64,000 nucleotides of DNA from Ruminiclostridium josui JCM 17888 (GCF_000526495.1 NZ_JAGE01000001.1:2223501-2287500), one strand, 5' to 3'. Positions 1 through 9,303 are shown, numbered from the stretch's first letter. Program-made: numbers and translations. Notes: generated from the letters alone by a model not told the origin.

Positions 1-520
1 TATATATACCGGTGTTAACCATATCGCTGAAAATCTCACCCCAACTGGGCTTCTCAACAAATCCCTTTACAGAGCCATCTTCATCCGTTAAAACAACTCC
101 ATATTCCAGAGGGACATCAACCTTTGCAAGTACAAGTGTCGCAATGGACTTTTTGGATTGGTGATATTTCAGAGCTTTATGAATATCCAAATCAGTAAGA
201 GAATCACCGCTTATTACAATAAAGGTCTCATCTAAAAAGTCTTTGGCATTTTTTATACCGCCTGCAGTACCTAAAGGAGATTCTTCAAGAAAGTAATATA
301 TATTTACTCCATAAGAATGTCCGTTGCCAAAGTAGTCTTTGATTATTTGAGGATGATACAACAGAGTCATACCAATATCTGTAATACCATAACTTTTTAG
401 TAAACCAATAGTATGTTCCAATACAGGCTTGTTCATGATAGGAACCATCGGTTTTGGTAAATCACAAGTAAGGGGTCGGAGTCTAGAGCCTTCGCCGCCT
501 GCCATAATAATAGCTTTCAC
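1..520 (-). CDS. NDP-sugar pyrophosphorylase (partial, N-terminal part)
   Basis: Only the first ~173 residues are present; the gene runs off the left edge. The start is a GTG at 520 with GGGGTG upstream, because reading from it gives the family N-terminus [18 protein letters not shown], whereas the next ATG would cut into the nucleotide-binding loop. GGEGSRLRP is the nucleotide-binding motif and SGDSLTD carries the metal-binding Asp. The family joins a nucleotide to a sugar-1-phosphate for cell-surface polysaccharide. Clostridial proteins with this N-terminus are often long fusions with a phosphomannomutase-like domain; that part would lie outside the window, so substrate and full length are unknown. 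Confidence 0.9.
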   Translation of the reverse strand, partial: MKAIIMAGGEGSRLRPLTCDLPKPMVPIMNKPVLEHTIGLLKSYGITDIGMTLLYHPQIIKDYFGNGHSYGVNIYYFLEESPLGTAGGIKNAKDFLDETFIVISGDSLTDLDIHKALKYHQSKKSIATLVLAKVDVPLEYGVVLTDEDGSVKGFVEKPSWGEIFSDMVNTGIY

Positions 521-581
521 ACTATCACCCCGCATTCCTAGTATTTGACTCTACTGGTTAAGTTTTCCTAATATATAATAT

Positions 582-878
582 TCATCTTTTGGTGTAATAA
601 TCCTTTAATATTTTAATATCTTCAACTCCAAAACTTTCTTCTAAGATTGAAACTGCATTTTCTTTATTATGGGGTTCCACTTCAGCTACCACTTTTACAA
701 CAGTTGACGGGAAAGCTCCGGGAAATTTTTTAATTAACTGTTTCTGGCTTATACCTATGTGAAGTCCAAATTCAGTAGTAGTCAAGTATGCTTTTCGTAT
801 TCCCTTATCCTTCAAACTGCCTAGAGCGTTTTTTGCATCTGATAAATTTGTATAGAGAAAAACAAGTTCTTCCTGCAT
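582..878 (-). CDS. Conserved small protein of unknown function (98 aa)
   Basis: I do not recognise a named family. The protein is soluble, mixed alpha/beta, with no signal peptide or membrane segment. The start at 878 is supported by AAGGAGG placed about ten bases upstream. It ends about 60 bp before the nucleotidyltransferase start on the same strand, so the two may be cotranscribed. A ferredoxin-like fold is possible from the two beta-rich stretches (residues 3-10 and 58-66), but this is only a guess. Confidence 0.7.
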   Translation of the reverse strand: MQEELVFLYTNLSDAKNALGSLKDKGIRKAYLTTTEFGLHIGISQKQLIKKFPGAFPSTVVKVVAEVEPHNKENAVSILEESFGVEDIKILKDYYTKR

Positions 879-951
879 AATTTGCCAACCTCCTTGATTT
901 AGTTACAAGTAGTATTTGTAACATTGCAAGGAATTAAGCCGGTTTTTTCTG

Positions 952-1365
952 CTAATCTTTGAAAGTAAACATCTTATTGAGCAAAAAGCTTACAAGAGTA
1001 TAAAAAACCATTCCTATAAGCTGAGAAATATTTTTTTCAATGTGAATTTGTTCCACAAGAAGAATAACAAATCCTAGCTGTACTGCATAGCATCCTACAA
1101 ACACCAGTGCAAACCGTATGAACTGATTTAATGTGGATTTTTGATTACCTTTGAATGTCCATAATTTATTTAAAATAAAACTGTTTATAAATCCGCATAT
1201 ATAGCCTGCACCGTTTGCAAGCTTGTAAGAAACACCAAAAGCATTCTGAAGAACAAAAAGTACTATTACAGTGATAAGTGTATTAGTTATACCTACAAGT
1301 CCATATTTTATCATCTGACCTATAATGTTGCCGAATTTGTCTTTTAGGATACCCAAAGAGTTCAT
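952..1365 (-). CDS. GtrA family membrane protein
   Basis: About 137 residues with four hydrophobic segments (roughly residues 17-40, 46-64, 80-100 and 108-130) and the pattern typical of GtrA: an early KYGLVG, a central NSFILNKLWTF and a closing LLNKMFTF. GtrA proteins are thought to help move lipid-linked sugars across the membrane for surface polysaccharide. I chose the ATG at 1365, because the AAAGGTGAT element then sits at a normal distance; a longer reading from a GTG at 1377 would overlap it. It lies in the same direction as the nucleotidyltransferase, consistent with a surface-sugar role. Confidence 0.85.
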   Translation of the reverse strand: MNSLGILKDKFGNIIGQMIKYGLVGITNTLITVIVLFVLQNAFGVSYKLANGAGYICGFINSFILNKLWTFKGNQKSTLNQFIRFALVFVGCYAVQLGFVILLVEQIHIEKNISQLIGMVFYTLVSFLLNKMFTFKD

Positions 1366-1521
1366 TATATTCATCACCTTTTTTAAACATATTTGCGTAG
1401 TATATAAGTATATATAATACTGTGAGAAGACCTCTAACTGTCTTATAATTTTACCATAAAAATTGCCTGAAAAGCCAGGATGGTGAAAACTGCACGAATA
1501 TAATTTGATTGGAGATAGGAT

Positions 1522-2208
1522 ATGTCTAAATTCATGAAAAAAATTTCACTTCTTGACACAAGAAAAAATAGAATTCCTTTTAGAAAAAATCATGTTCTGC
1601 ATGCTATGATAGCTGTTTATGTCATAGTTTTTGTTATTCTATCAATAAAACCTGTTGATAACTTTGTATGGTGGTATGAAAGTATTATACCCATTATTGT
1701 ATTGACAGCACTTGTGTTTTTATATACAAAAAACAGGCTTACAAATACTGCGTATTTCTGCGTTCTGGTGGTATTGGTTTTACATGCGGTAGGGGCTCAT
1801 TATACATATGCTGCTTGTCCTATAGGAGCTTGGGTTAGCAGATTCTTTGGTATGCAAAGGAACCATTTTGACAGAATGGTTAGTTTTGTATTCGGTTTAC
1901 TTATTTCAATACCAGTTTTGGAAAGCATATATTACAGGCTGCGAATCAGATATATAGGTTCGTGTATGCTTTCTGTGATAATTATTCTTGCTGCAGCGTC
2001 AATGTATGAGATTTTCCAAATGTTTTCAGCAATGTTTTTAAGTGATGGACGTATAGAAGTTTTTTTGGGCTATCAAGGGGACTTATGGGATTCCCAGAAA
2101 GATATGATGTTGGCAGTTCTGGGCTCATTAATTTCAATGAGTACTTGCATAATATTAAGGATTAATAAGAATCATAAAATATATATGGTAAAATGCCGAA
2201 ATAATTAG
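1522..2208 (+). CDS. DUF2238 family membrane protein
   Basis: A 228-residue polytopic protein with about six membrane segments. Family signatures are visible: AVGAHYTY near residue 90, HFDRMVSFVFG near 115 and GYQGDLWDSQKDMMLAVLG near 190. These invariant His, Asp and Trp residues mark the DUF2238 (YjdF-like) family, whose function is unknown. GGAGATAGGAT precedes the ATG. The gene ends 17 bp before the UvsE start and probably shares its transcript. Confidence 0.8.
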   Translation: MSKFMKKISLLDTRKNRIPFRKNHVLHAMIAVYVIVFVILSIKPVDNFVWWYESIIPIIVLTALVFLYTKNRLTNTAYFCVLVVLVLHAVGAHYTYAACPIGAWVSRFFGMQRNHFDRMVSFVFGLLISIPVLESIYYRLRIRYIGSCMLSVIIILAAASMYEIFQMFSAMFLSDGRIEVFLGYQGDLWDSQKDMMLAVLGSLISMSTCIILRINKNHKIYMVKCRNN

Positions 2209-2225
2209 TCTATATGGAGAAACAA

Positions 2226-3188
2226 ATGATATTCAGACTGGGATTTGTAGCAATGACACTAGAGCTTGAAAACTGTTCACCATCAGGAACTGTAACATAT
2301 ACTGTATACAATAAGATTAAGGATGAAGCCGGGAAACGTGCAAAATTGGATAGGGTAGCCAAAAGTAATATTAACAATACCTTAAGGATTCTCAAAAACA
2401 GTCTTGCTTTAAATATAAAAGTATATAGATTGACTTCAAAACTAATTCCTTTAGCTACTCACGGTGATTTGAAGGACTGGGATTATGTATCCGACTTTCA
2501 TGAGGAATTTCAACGCCTTGGTGAATATATTATAAAAAACAATTTCAGGGTAAGCGCTCATCCTGACCATTTTACAATACTCAACCCAATAAAACCCGAA
2601 ATTTTAGAATCTTCAATTCGTGACCTTGATTACCATGTGAAGCTTTTTGAAGCTATGGGCTTGTATGACTATAAATACAAGTTAGTTTTACATGTGGGTG
2701 GATTGTACGGAGATAAAGAAAGCGCTATTGACAGATTTAAGGAAAACTTTTTAAAGTTGCCCCACAGGATTTCAAAAAGAATAATACTTGAAAATGACGA
2801 TAAATGTTTTACAGCAGCAGATGTTTTAGGTATTTGCGAAGATTTGAAAATTCCTATGGTTTTGGATGTTCATCATCACAGGTGTGTTAACAACGGAGAG
2901 GAATTAGGAGATTTACTTGAAAGAATATTTAACACATGGAATTTTGAACCGGACCCGCCCAAAGTCCATTTTTCCAGTCCAAAAAGTGAAAAAGAATTCC
3001 GTAGCCATGCGGATTATGTTGACTTAGCTGAGTTTATGGAATTCCTTCATATATCAAAAAAGATAGATAGAGATACTGATATAATGTTGGAAGCAAAAAT
3101 GAAGGACAGGGCATTGCAAAGGCTTTCTGCAGAACTTTTGGAGATGCCGGAAATCGAAAGATTAGACAAAGCAACCTTTCGAATGTAG
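2226..3188 (+). CDS. uvsE: UV DNA damage endonuclease UvsE
   Basis: A 320-residue TIM-barrel endonuclease that nicks DNA 5' of UV photoproducts and starts an alternative excision repair. The family N-terminus (RLGFVAMTLELENCSPS) is clear. Metal-site signatures follow: SAHPDHF, LHVGG, LENDD and DVHHHR. I prefer the ATG at 2226, since GGAG lies six bases upstream; an in-frame ATG at 2214 would add four residues that overlap this ribosome site. UvsE is common in spore-formers. Confidence 0.93.
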   Translation: MIFRLGFVAMTLELENCSPSGTVTYTVYNKIKDEAGKRAKLDRVAKSNINNTLRILKNSLALNIKVYRLTSKLIPLATHGDLKDWDYVSDFHEEFQRLGEYIIKNNFRVSAHPDHFTILNPIKPEILESSIRDLDYHVKLFEAMGLYDYKYKLVLHVGGLYGDKESAIDRFKENFLKLPHRISKRIILENDDKCFTAADVLGICEDLKIPMVLDVHHHRCVNNGEELGDLLERIFNTWNFEPDPPKVHFSSPKSEKEFRSHADYVDLAEFMEFLHISKKIDRDTDIMLEAKMKDRALQRLSAELLEMPEIERLDKATFRM

Positions 3189-3309
3189 AAAACATTTCTT
3201 TTTAAAAAGTTGGTTTATAATTTTCATATTATTTGTATAAAATAATTCCGATGGCTTGGGAAAAAGTCGTTAATACTAAAGTTGAAATAACTTAAAAGGG
3301 GTGCTGTAT

Positions 3310-3438
3310 ATGGCTAAAGGTAAACCAAAAAGCAGTGATAATGAAAAACTTACATTTGAAAATGACCAGCTTGGAGAAAACAAGAATAATAGAGAAGTAG
3401 GACGTCAGTCATGTGACTGCAATAAAAAAAATAAGTAA
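3310..3438 (+). CDS. Small hydrophilic protein (42 aa)
   Basis: A short Lys/Asn-rich reading frame beginning MAKGKPKSSD and ending with a Cys-Asp-Cys and basic tail. It has a strong AAAGGGGTG ribosome site eight bases before the ATG and is followed directly by a good intrinsic terminator, which together argue for a real gene. Function is unknown. Small proteins of this composition occur in clostridial spore-formers. Confidence 0.6.
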   Translation: MAKGKPKSSDNEKLTFENDQLGENKNNREVGRQSCDCNKKNK

Positions 3439-3456
3439 TCGAAGGTATCACGAAAT

Positions 3457-3490
3457 AAGAATCGGCTAAAAAGTCGGTTCTTATTTTGTT
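3457..3490 (+). terminator. Intrinsic terminator after the 42-aa gene
   Basis: An 11-bp stem (AAGAATCGGCT paired with AGTCGGTTCTT, with two G-T pairs) and an AAAA loop, followed by ATTTTGTTT. Confidence 0.8.
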
Positions 3491-3594
3491 TACGTAATGG
3501 TTTCTTTTCTTGAAGGGGAAATTAATATATAATATCTATAATTGTTAAAAAGGATAAACTTACCTATATTTTGTATAACAGCGGAGGCATATAT

Positions 3595-5751
3595 ATGACA
3601 GATGTAGTGGGACAGTTAACCAGGGAATTCAATTTGAAGCCTTTTCAGGTGCAAAATACCGTTAAGCTCATTGATGAGGGAAATACAATACCATTTATAG
3701 CACGTTACAGAAAGGAAGCTACAGGGGAACTTAATGACCAGATTTTAAGAGAACTTTATGAGCGCTTGGTTTATTTAAGAAATCTTGATGAACGCCGGGA
3801 AGATGTAAAAAGGCTTATAGATGAGCAGGGTAAACTTACTGAAGAAATAATTAAATCCTTGGATAAAGCAGTTACGTTACAGGAAATAGAAGATATTTAC
3901 AGGCCTTACAAAGTAAAAAGAAAAACACGGGCCTCTGTGGCTAGGGAAAAAGGACTTGAACCTCTTGCCACTATTATATATTCACAGCTCCCATCTAAAA
4001 CTCCTTTAGAGGAAATTGCTTCAAGATATATTGACACTGACAAAGGGGTAAACAGCGCCCATGAAGCTATTGCAGGGGCGTTGGATATAATAGCCGAAGA
4101 AATTTCCGACAATGCTGAGTTCAGAAAAGCTTTAAGAGAAATAATATTTAAAAATGGGCTTGTAGTGTCTTCAGGTAAAAAGGAAGAAGACTCTGTATAC
4201 AGAATGTACTATGATTTTAAAGAACCTGTTTCAAAGATAGCTAGACATCGTGTACTTGCTTTGAACAGAGGAGAGAAAGAAGATTTCCTCAATGTTCGAA
4301 TTGAAGTCAATGAGGATTTGTGCCTTAATTTTTTAAAAGCAGATACTATTAAAAAAACAAACCCTGAAATGTCTAAATATGTAGAATCAGCTGTGGAGGA
4401 TTCTTTTAAAAGACTTATTTTTCCATCACTGGAGAGGGACATACGCAATCAGCTTACAGAGTTAGCTGAGGACCAGGCTATAAAAGTGTTCTCTGAAAAT
4501 CTCAGAAATCTTTTGCTGCAGCCTCCTGTCAAAGACCGGGTGGTGCTTGGGCTTGACCCGGCATATCGGACAGGCTGCAAGCTGGCAGTGGTGGATGAAA
4601 CGGGTAAGGTTTTAGAAACTACCGTTATTTATCCTACTCCTCCCCAGAACAAAATAGAGGAAGCAAAAAAGAAAGTAAAAGAGCTTATTGAAAAGCATAA
4701 GGTTGACATAATTTCAATTGGAAATGGTACAGCCTCTAAGGAGTCTGAGATATTTGTAGCCGACTTGCTGAAGGAAATAGACAGAAAGGTTTACTACATG
4801 GTGGTAAGCGAGGCTGGTGCATCGGTATATTCTGCTTCAAAGCTTGGTGCTGAGGAATTTCCTGATTTTGACGTTGCCCTTCGAAGTGCAGTTTCAATAG
4901 CAAGAAGGCTTCAGGATCCTTTGGCAGAGTTGGTAAAGATAGACCCAAAAGCTATCGGAGTAGGGCAGTACCAGCATGATATGAATCAAAAAAGGCTTGA
5001 TGAATCTCTAGGTGGGGTAGTTGAGGATTGTGTAAACAATGTAGGGGTTGATTTGAATACAGCTTCTGCACCCTTGCTTTCATATGTTTCGGGAATAAGC
5101 ACTGCAATTGCAAAGAATGTTGTTGAGTATAGAGAAGAAAATGGCAAATTTAAGGCAAGAAATGAATTGAAGAAAGTAAAGAAGCTGGGAAATAAAACCT
5201 TTGAGCAGTGCGCAGGTTTTTTAAGAATAACTGATGGAGAAAATATTCTGGACAATACATCAGTTCACCCGGAATCTTATAAGGCGGCAAAGCTTCTTTT
5301 GGAAACCATGGGGTATTCTCTAGAGGATGTAAAAGACAAAAAACTGACAGGCCTTGACGCTAAGGTTGCCCAGGCAGGAATATCACAGGTTGCAGAAAAG
5401 TTAGGTATCGGGGTACCAACCTTAAAGGATATAATAAATGAATTGCTGAAGCCGGGAAGAGACCCAAGAGATGAACTTCCAAAACCAATGCTTCACTCTG
5501 ACGTACTTAATATGGAGGATTTGAAAGCGGGAATGATATTAACGGGCACTGTGAGAAATGTTGCTGATTTCGGTGCTTTTGTAGATATAGGTGTTCATCA
5601 GGACGGACTTGTCCACATATCCCAACTGGCGGATAAATTCGTAAAGAACCCTATGGATGTAGTAGCTGTGGGGGATATAGTAAAGGTAAAGGTTTTAGAG
5701 GTGGACGTTGAAAGAAAGAGAATATCACTGACCATGAAAGAAATAAACTAA
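3595..5751 (+). CDS. tex: Transcription accessory protein Tex (RNA-binding, S1 domain)
   Basis: A 718-residue full-length Tex. Order of domains: helical Tex N-terminal region (1-190), YqgF/RNase H-like region (about 320-450, with GLDPAYRTGCKLAVVD), helix-hairpin-helix region (about 490-560) and a C-terminal S1 RNA-binding domain (about 640-715, GTVRNVADFGAFVDIGVHQD). The ATG at 3595 has GCGGAGG eight bases upstream; a TTG 24 bases earlier is in frame but includes the ribosome site. Tex binds nucleic acid and affects transcription. It stands alone as a transcription unit. Confidence 0.95.
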   Translation: MTDVVGQLTREFNLKPFQVQNTVKLIDEGNTIPFIARYRKEATGELNDQILRELYERLVYLRNLDERREDVKRLIDEQGKLTEEIIKSLDKAVTLQEIEDIYRPYKVKRKTRASVAREKGLEPLATIIYSQLPSKTPLEEIASRYIDTDKGVNSAHEAIAGALDIIAEEISDNAEFRKALREIIFKNGLVVSSGKKEEDSVYRMYYDFKEPVSKIARHRVLALNRGEKEDFLNVRIEVNEDLCLNFLKADTIKKTNPEMSKYVESAVEDSFKRLIFPSLERDIRNQLTELAEDQAIKVFSENLRNLLLQPPVKDRVVLGLDPAYRTGCKLAVVDETGKVLETTVIYPTPPQNKIEEAKKKVKELIEKHKVDIISIGNGTASKESEIFVADLLKEIDRKVYYMVVSEAGASVYSASKLGAEEFPDFDVALRSAVSIARRLQDPLAELVKIDPKAIGVGQYQHDMNQKRLDESLGGVVEDCVNNVGVDLNTASAPLLSYVSGISTAIAKNVVEYREENGKFKARNELKKVKKLGNKTFEQCAGFLRITDGENILDNTSVHPESYKAAKLLLETMGYSLEDVKDKKLTGLDAKVAQAGISQVAEKLGIGVPTLKDIINELLKPGRDPRDELPKPMLHSDVLNMEDLKAGMILTGTVRNVADFGAFVDIGVHQDGLVHISQLADKFVKNPMDVVAVGDIVKVKVLEVDVERKRISLTMKEIN

Positions 5752-5826
5752 AACTATTTATTTGTGGGTTATTGTGGTATTATTATATTAAGTTTTTTAT
5801 AAATAAATGATGGGAAGAAGAAGCAT

Positions 5827-6714
5827 ATGGAAATAGTTAATAAAGCGGTACATTTGATTGCCAAGAGACCATCAGTATTGTTTCTTACGGCACTTCTTAG
5901 TACTGTTGTATGTGTTTTTGAATATCTTTTTATGACCCTATTTTATGGGTTGACAATGTTTAAAACAGGTAGTCCTTTTGATGACTACGTAAATATAATT
6001 CAATTTGTTATAAATACAGTTATCGTACCGGAGACAGCAGTGAAAATCATATTGGTACTGGTAATTGCAGTTGTTGCAGTGTCTTTTATTCTTGGGTTAA
6101 TATTCTCAGGGTGTTTCAATATACTTTATAATGCTGTTGAAGGAAGAGATAAAAAGTCAGGAAGTGAATTTGTTCAGGGAGTAAGGAAATACTTTCTAAG
6201 GATGATTTCACTGAATTTGTGGACTATTTGTTCATCGGTTATATTTATAATATATGTCTTGATAGCGGTTATTCCTGCAGCAATTGTATTAGACAATTCT
6301 ATGGGAGGAACTATGAATCCGCTGGCGGGGATTTTTCTTTCAATCATAACTGCGGTGGTACTGTTTTTCAGCTTTACTTTTTTTAGACAGTATATTGTAT
6401 TTTGGTATCCATCGGCTATGATTCATGATAAAAATCATTTTAAAATGGCAAAAAAAATATCAGACAGAAACTTCTGGTCCCTACTGTCAAAGTTTGTAGC
6501 CTTTGATATTACATTGATTTTGTTCGACATTCTATACATAATTGCAAATTTTACATTAGCTAATACGCAGATAGTATCAGGGACTATAAATACTATACTG
6601 ATTATTGTAAATATTGTATTTAAAACAATAGTTTTTGCAATTTTGATTTGCTTTGTGTTTTCATCCTTCAAAAAATGCAGTGATGATTATAAACACAAAA
6701 AAGCAATCCGTTAG
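5827..6714 (+). CDS. Polytopic membrane protein of unknown function (295 aa)
   Basis: Six hydrophobic segments, around residues 15-45, 75-100, 125-150, 160-185, 220-245 and 255-280, separated by short polar loops. There is no recognisable catalytic motif. The arrangement resembles the glycerophosphodiester phosphodiesterase membrane-domain/DUF975 type of protein, but I cannot assign it firmly. GGGAAGAAG precedes the ATG. Its stop overlaps the end of the convergent gene on the other strand by four bases. Confidence 0.75.
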   Translation: MEIVNKAVHLIAKRPSVLFLTALLSTVVCVFEYLFMTLFYGLTMFKTGSPFDDYVNIIQFVINTVIVPETAVKIILVLVIAVVAVSFILGLIFSGCFNILYNAVEGRDKKSGSEFVQGVRKYFLRMISLNLWTICSSVIFIIYVLIAVIPAAIVLDNSMGGTMNPLAGIFLSIITAVVLFFSFTFFRQYIVFWYPSAMIHDKNHFKMAKKISDRNFWSLLSKFVAFDITLILFDILYIIANFTLANTQIVSGTINTILIIVNIVFKTIVFAILICFVFSSFKKCSDDYKHKKAIR

Positions 6715-7097
6715 AATATATCCAATAACAGATACAAGAGAATGATAAGCAGAAGTTCATCTTCTGCTTTATCTGTATATAGCAGTACAATAAGACCTAT
6801 AAGCAGCAGGTCATCCAAATATATATCATAATCAAAAACTGTAAACAGTGGTCTTCCTGACCGCTCTGTTTTGTCTCCGGTTCCTAGAAGCGATGAAAGG
6901 AACCCCAATGGTTTTTGGGGCTTTTTTTCACGGCTGCTGGAATTCGCTAGAGGCATTGACTCTTTTGCCTCAATATTCACCGGTTGTTCTTCTATTACGG
7001 ATATATTTGCATCAATTTGTTCATGCTCGTTGTTTGGATGAGCAGAGTGATTTTTATTATATCTGCGGGATTTTGGAGGACGCTTTCTGTAAACCAT
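6711..7097 (-). CDS. Small protein, basic N-terminus and hydrophobic-acidic C-terminus (128 aa)
   Basis: The start at 7097 (MVYRKRPPKSRR) is chosen because AGGAG lies eight bases upstream; a longer reading reaches into the preceding gene. The N-terminus is strongly basic, the middle is low-complexity, and the last 40 residues are a Leu/Ile-rich stretch studded with Asp and Glu (DDLLLIGLIVLLYTDKAEDE). Similar hydrophobic-acidic tails occur in small clostridial sporulation-associated proteins, but I cannot name a family. It is the last gene of a three-gene minus-strand cluster. Confidence 0.65.
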   Translation of the reverse strand: MVYRKRPPKSRRYNKNHSAHPNNEHEQIDANISVIEEQPVNIEAKESMPLANSSSREKKPQKPLGFLSSLLGTGDKTERSGRPLFTVFDYDIYLDDLLLIGLIVLLYTDKAEDELLLIILLYLLLDIF

Positions 7098-7149
7098 ACT
7101 ATCCACTCCTAAAAACCTTTGGTAATGACCAGAGAGTAAATTGTTTTGC

Positions 7150-7551
7150 TTAAACAGAACGTCCCTCCGATTCATCCAACATCTTAGTTAAACTGCTGAT
7201 TTTAATAATTTTCATACACTTCTGAAGTTTTTTTTGTCTATTGTCATTAAGGTATGGCTTTATTGCATTAAGCAGATTAACTCTAGGATCATTGTTCGTG
7301 TTAAGCATATTCATAGCCTTTTTCATTTTTCTGGCCATATCAGTTAGGTCATCAGTATCAGCTCTGGAAGAATCTTCAGAGGGTTTTTCCTTTTCTGAAG
7401 AGTTGTCATCTGATGAGTTTTCATCCTTTGAATGATTTGATGACATGAACATATTCAAAAGCCCTTTTACATTGTCAGGGATACCGCTATTTGAATCCTG
7501 CCCCAGCATTTCAGCTATCTGTTTTATTTTATCTCCCATGTCGTCACTCAT
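7150..7551 (-). CDS. Low-complexity acidic protein of unknown function (133 aa)
   Basis: The start at 7551 (MSDDMGDK) follows GGAGG by seven bases. Residues 45-75 are a Ser/Asp/Glu/Lys-rich linker between a helical N-terminal piece and a helical basic C-terminal piece (about 75-133, with NLLNAIKPYLNDNRQKKLQKC). This resembles the small clostridial and Bacillus proteins often found beside sporulation genes. It is followed after about 50 bp by the 128-aa gene and preceded by the 104-aa gene, all on the minus strand. Confidence 0.65.
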   Translation of the reverse strand: MSDDMGDKIKQIAEMLGQDSNSGIPDNVKGLLNMFMSSNHSKDENSSDDNSSEKEKPSEDSSRADTDDLTDMARKMKKAMNMLNTNNDPRVNLLNAIKPYLNDNRQKKLQKCMKIIKISSLTKMLDESEGRSV

Positions 7552-7587
7552 CAAAATACCTCCAAGCAATTGATTATATGTACAAAA

Positions 7588-7902
7588 CTAGGAATTTAGA
7601 AAATCGTTTACCTTTTTCATTATTGCATCGCTATCTTTGCCAAGAATTTTTTGAAGCTTATCAAGATCTTTTTGGGTAACTTTCTTCTTAATCTCATCTT
7701 TATCTATTTTTATGTTTTTGAGCTTCTCTTCGTCAAATTCATTTATTTTTTCCATTAGTTCATCCCTATCAATAGATGAGAGTTTTTTTTCAAGATCCTT
7801 CGGACTGTCTTTCTTCAACATATCTATAGCTTTATTTACTTTTGCTTGGATCATTTTATCCTGCATCATTTCCTGGATTTTTTTACTTAAGGAATCTCCC
7901 AT
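7588..7902 (-). CDS. Charged helical protein (104 aa)
   Basis: Almost entirely Lys/Asp/Glu/Ile helices with heptad-like spacing; there is no Cys, no signal peptide and no membrane segment. AGGAGG lies eight bases before the ATG at 7902. It heads the minus-strand cluster 7902-6711. Shared helical character and spacing suggest the three products act together, perhaps in the spore or at the envelope; this is inference only. Confidence 0.65.
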   Translation of the reverse strand: MGDSLSKKIQEMMQDKMIQAKVNKAIDMLKKDSPKDLEKKLSSIDRDELMEKINEFDEEKLKNIKIDKDEIKKKVTQKDLDKLQKILGKDSDAIMKKVNDFLNS

Positions 7903-7992
7903 AAAAAATACCTCCTATAAGCTGTTTTAACAGTATCATTACAGTTTATGCTATATGGTTGGACTAATATGTTGGATAATAACCCTTAATCT

Positions 7993-8030
7993 GAAATAGA
8001 AGCTTGGATATGTAACCCAAGCTTCTATTC
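7993..8030 (-). terminator. Hairpin after the small Cys-rich gene
   Basis: A long stem (GAATAGAAGCTTGG against CCAAGCTTCTATTTC) downstream of the minus-strand gene at 8058-8255. The T-tract is weak, so it could act as an RNA-stabilising end as well as a terminator. Confidence 0.55.
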
Positions 8031-8057
8031 AAACTACTCTTTACAGCTTTGACAAAA

Positions 8058-8255
8058 TTAATCACAGCAATCTCCACTATTGCAAAGGAAGAGTACAAGC
8101 AGGATAACAGCCAGACATACCAACCATTCGCAATCACCATTGAAGAAGTCTGATCCGCCGAAAAATCCATCGTTACCGCAGCAGCAGAAGATAATTATTA
8201 ATAATATTATTATCCACCACCAGTCAAAGCCATTAGAACCACCAAAACATCCCAT
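8058..8255 (-). CDS. Small Cys-rich membrane protein (65 aa)
   Basis: Begins MGCFGGSNGFDWWWIIILLI, continues FCCCGN and ends with a second hydrophobic stretch and CCD. It has eight Cys in 65 residues and two membrane-like segments. The Gly-rich start, the WWWII core and the FCCCG pattern resemble the tiny sporulation proteins of the YjcZ type, but the identification is tentative. TTTGGAGG precedes the ATG. Confidence 0.65.
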   Translation of the reverse strand: MGCFGGSNGFDWWWIIILLIIIFCCCGNDGFFGGSDFFNGDCEWLVCLAVILLVLFLCNSGDCCD

Positions 8256-8427
8256 GATTTTACCTCCAAATAAAAGATTTAAGATATTGCATATTATGAA
8301 TTTGCTTTAAAAGGTGTTACACATGAAATAAATAATTTTTATAAAAAAATTGCTTGATTAATTGATAAAATTCTATACATTCTGGTATATTAAATCATGT
8401 AAAAACCTGTTTCGTGGAGGAAAAGAT

Positions 8428-9303
8428 ATGGTTGATGTAATTATAATAGGCAAGGGTCCTGCAGGTATTTCTGCTGCACTTTATACAGTACGCGCAGGGC
8501 TGAGAACATTGGTCATAGGATTGGAAAACAGTGCACTTTATAAAACTGACAGAGTTGAAAATTATTATGGCTTTGCTGAGCCCATATCTGGAAAGTATCT
8601 ACTGGAACAGGGAGAAAAGCAGGCAAGACGCCTTGGGGTAAAGTTTGTCCAGAGTGAAGTAATTGCTATAGAAAAAGCAGAGTATTTTGAGGTATATACA
8701 GCCGAAGAAAATTACTCTGCTAAAGCAGTACTCATGGCAACAGGACAGCAGACAAAAAAGGTTAACATAGATGGTCTTGAAGAATTTGAAGGCAGAGGAG
8801 TAAGTTATTGCACCACATGTGACGGATTTTTTTACAGAGGACTGAAAGTGGGTCTTGTAGGCTTTAAGGATTATGCAATACACGAGGCTATGGAACTTGA
8901 GCCATTAACAAAAAATATAACTATTTATACAAATGGTAATGAACTTGAGCTTACTGAAAAATATAAAGCTCATGCATCAAGATTTCCCATAAATAATCAG
9001 AAGATAAAAAAAGTAATTGGTAATGAGGTTATTGAAGGCATAGCCTTTGAAGACGGTGCAATTGAAAATCTTGATGGCTTGTTTGTAGCATTTGAATCGG
9101 CATCGAGTGTTGATTTTGCCAGAAAACTGGGGGTAATAACAAAAAATAATTCCATTGTGGTTGATGAAAATCAAAGCACAAACCTAAGGGGCCTTTTTGC
9201 GGCAGGGGATTGTACCGGGGGCTTCAAGCAAATTGCAACTGCAGTTGGACAGGGTGCCATGGCAGGGAGAAGGATTATTGAATTTATAAGAAATAATTCG
9301 TAA
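8428..9303 (+). CDS. Thioredoxin-reductase-like flavoprotein, NADPH motif degenerate
   Basis: A 291-residue FAD protein. The FAD-binding GxGxxG is present (GKGPAG, residues 8-13), as is the redox pair CTTC (Cys128, Cys131) in GVSYCTTCDGFFYRG and the C-terminal FAD motif GLFAAGDCTGG. In the central domain the usual NADPH GGGxSA motif is replaced by LVGFKDYA (143-150). This matches ferredoxin- or otherwise flavin-linked thioredoxin reductases that do not use pyridine nucleotides, known from clostridia. The ATG at 8428 has GTGGAGG upstream; an in-frame TTG at 8362 gives an unsuitable leader. It stands alone. Confidence 0.88.
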   Translation: MVDVIIIGKGPAGISAALYTVRAGLRTLVIGLENSALYKTDRVENYYGFAEPISGKYLLEQGEKQARRLGVKFVQSEVIAIEKAEYFEVYTAEENYSAKAVLMATGQQTKKVNIDGLEEFEGRGVSYCTTCDGFFYRGLKVGLVGFKDYAIHEAMELEPLTKNITIYTNGNELELTEKYKAHASRFPINNQKIKKVIGNEVIEGIAFEDGAIENLDGLFVAFESASSVDFARKLGVITKNNSIVVDENQSTNLRGLFAAGDCTGGFKQIATAVGQGAMAGRRIIEFIRNNS

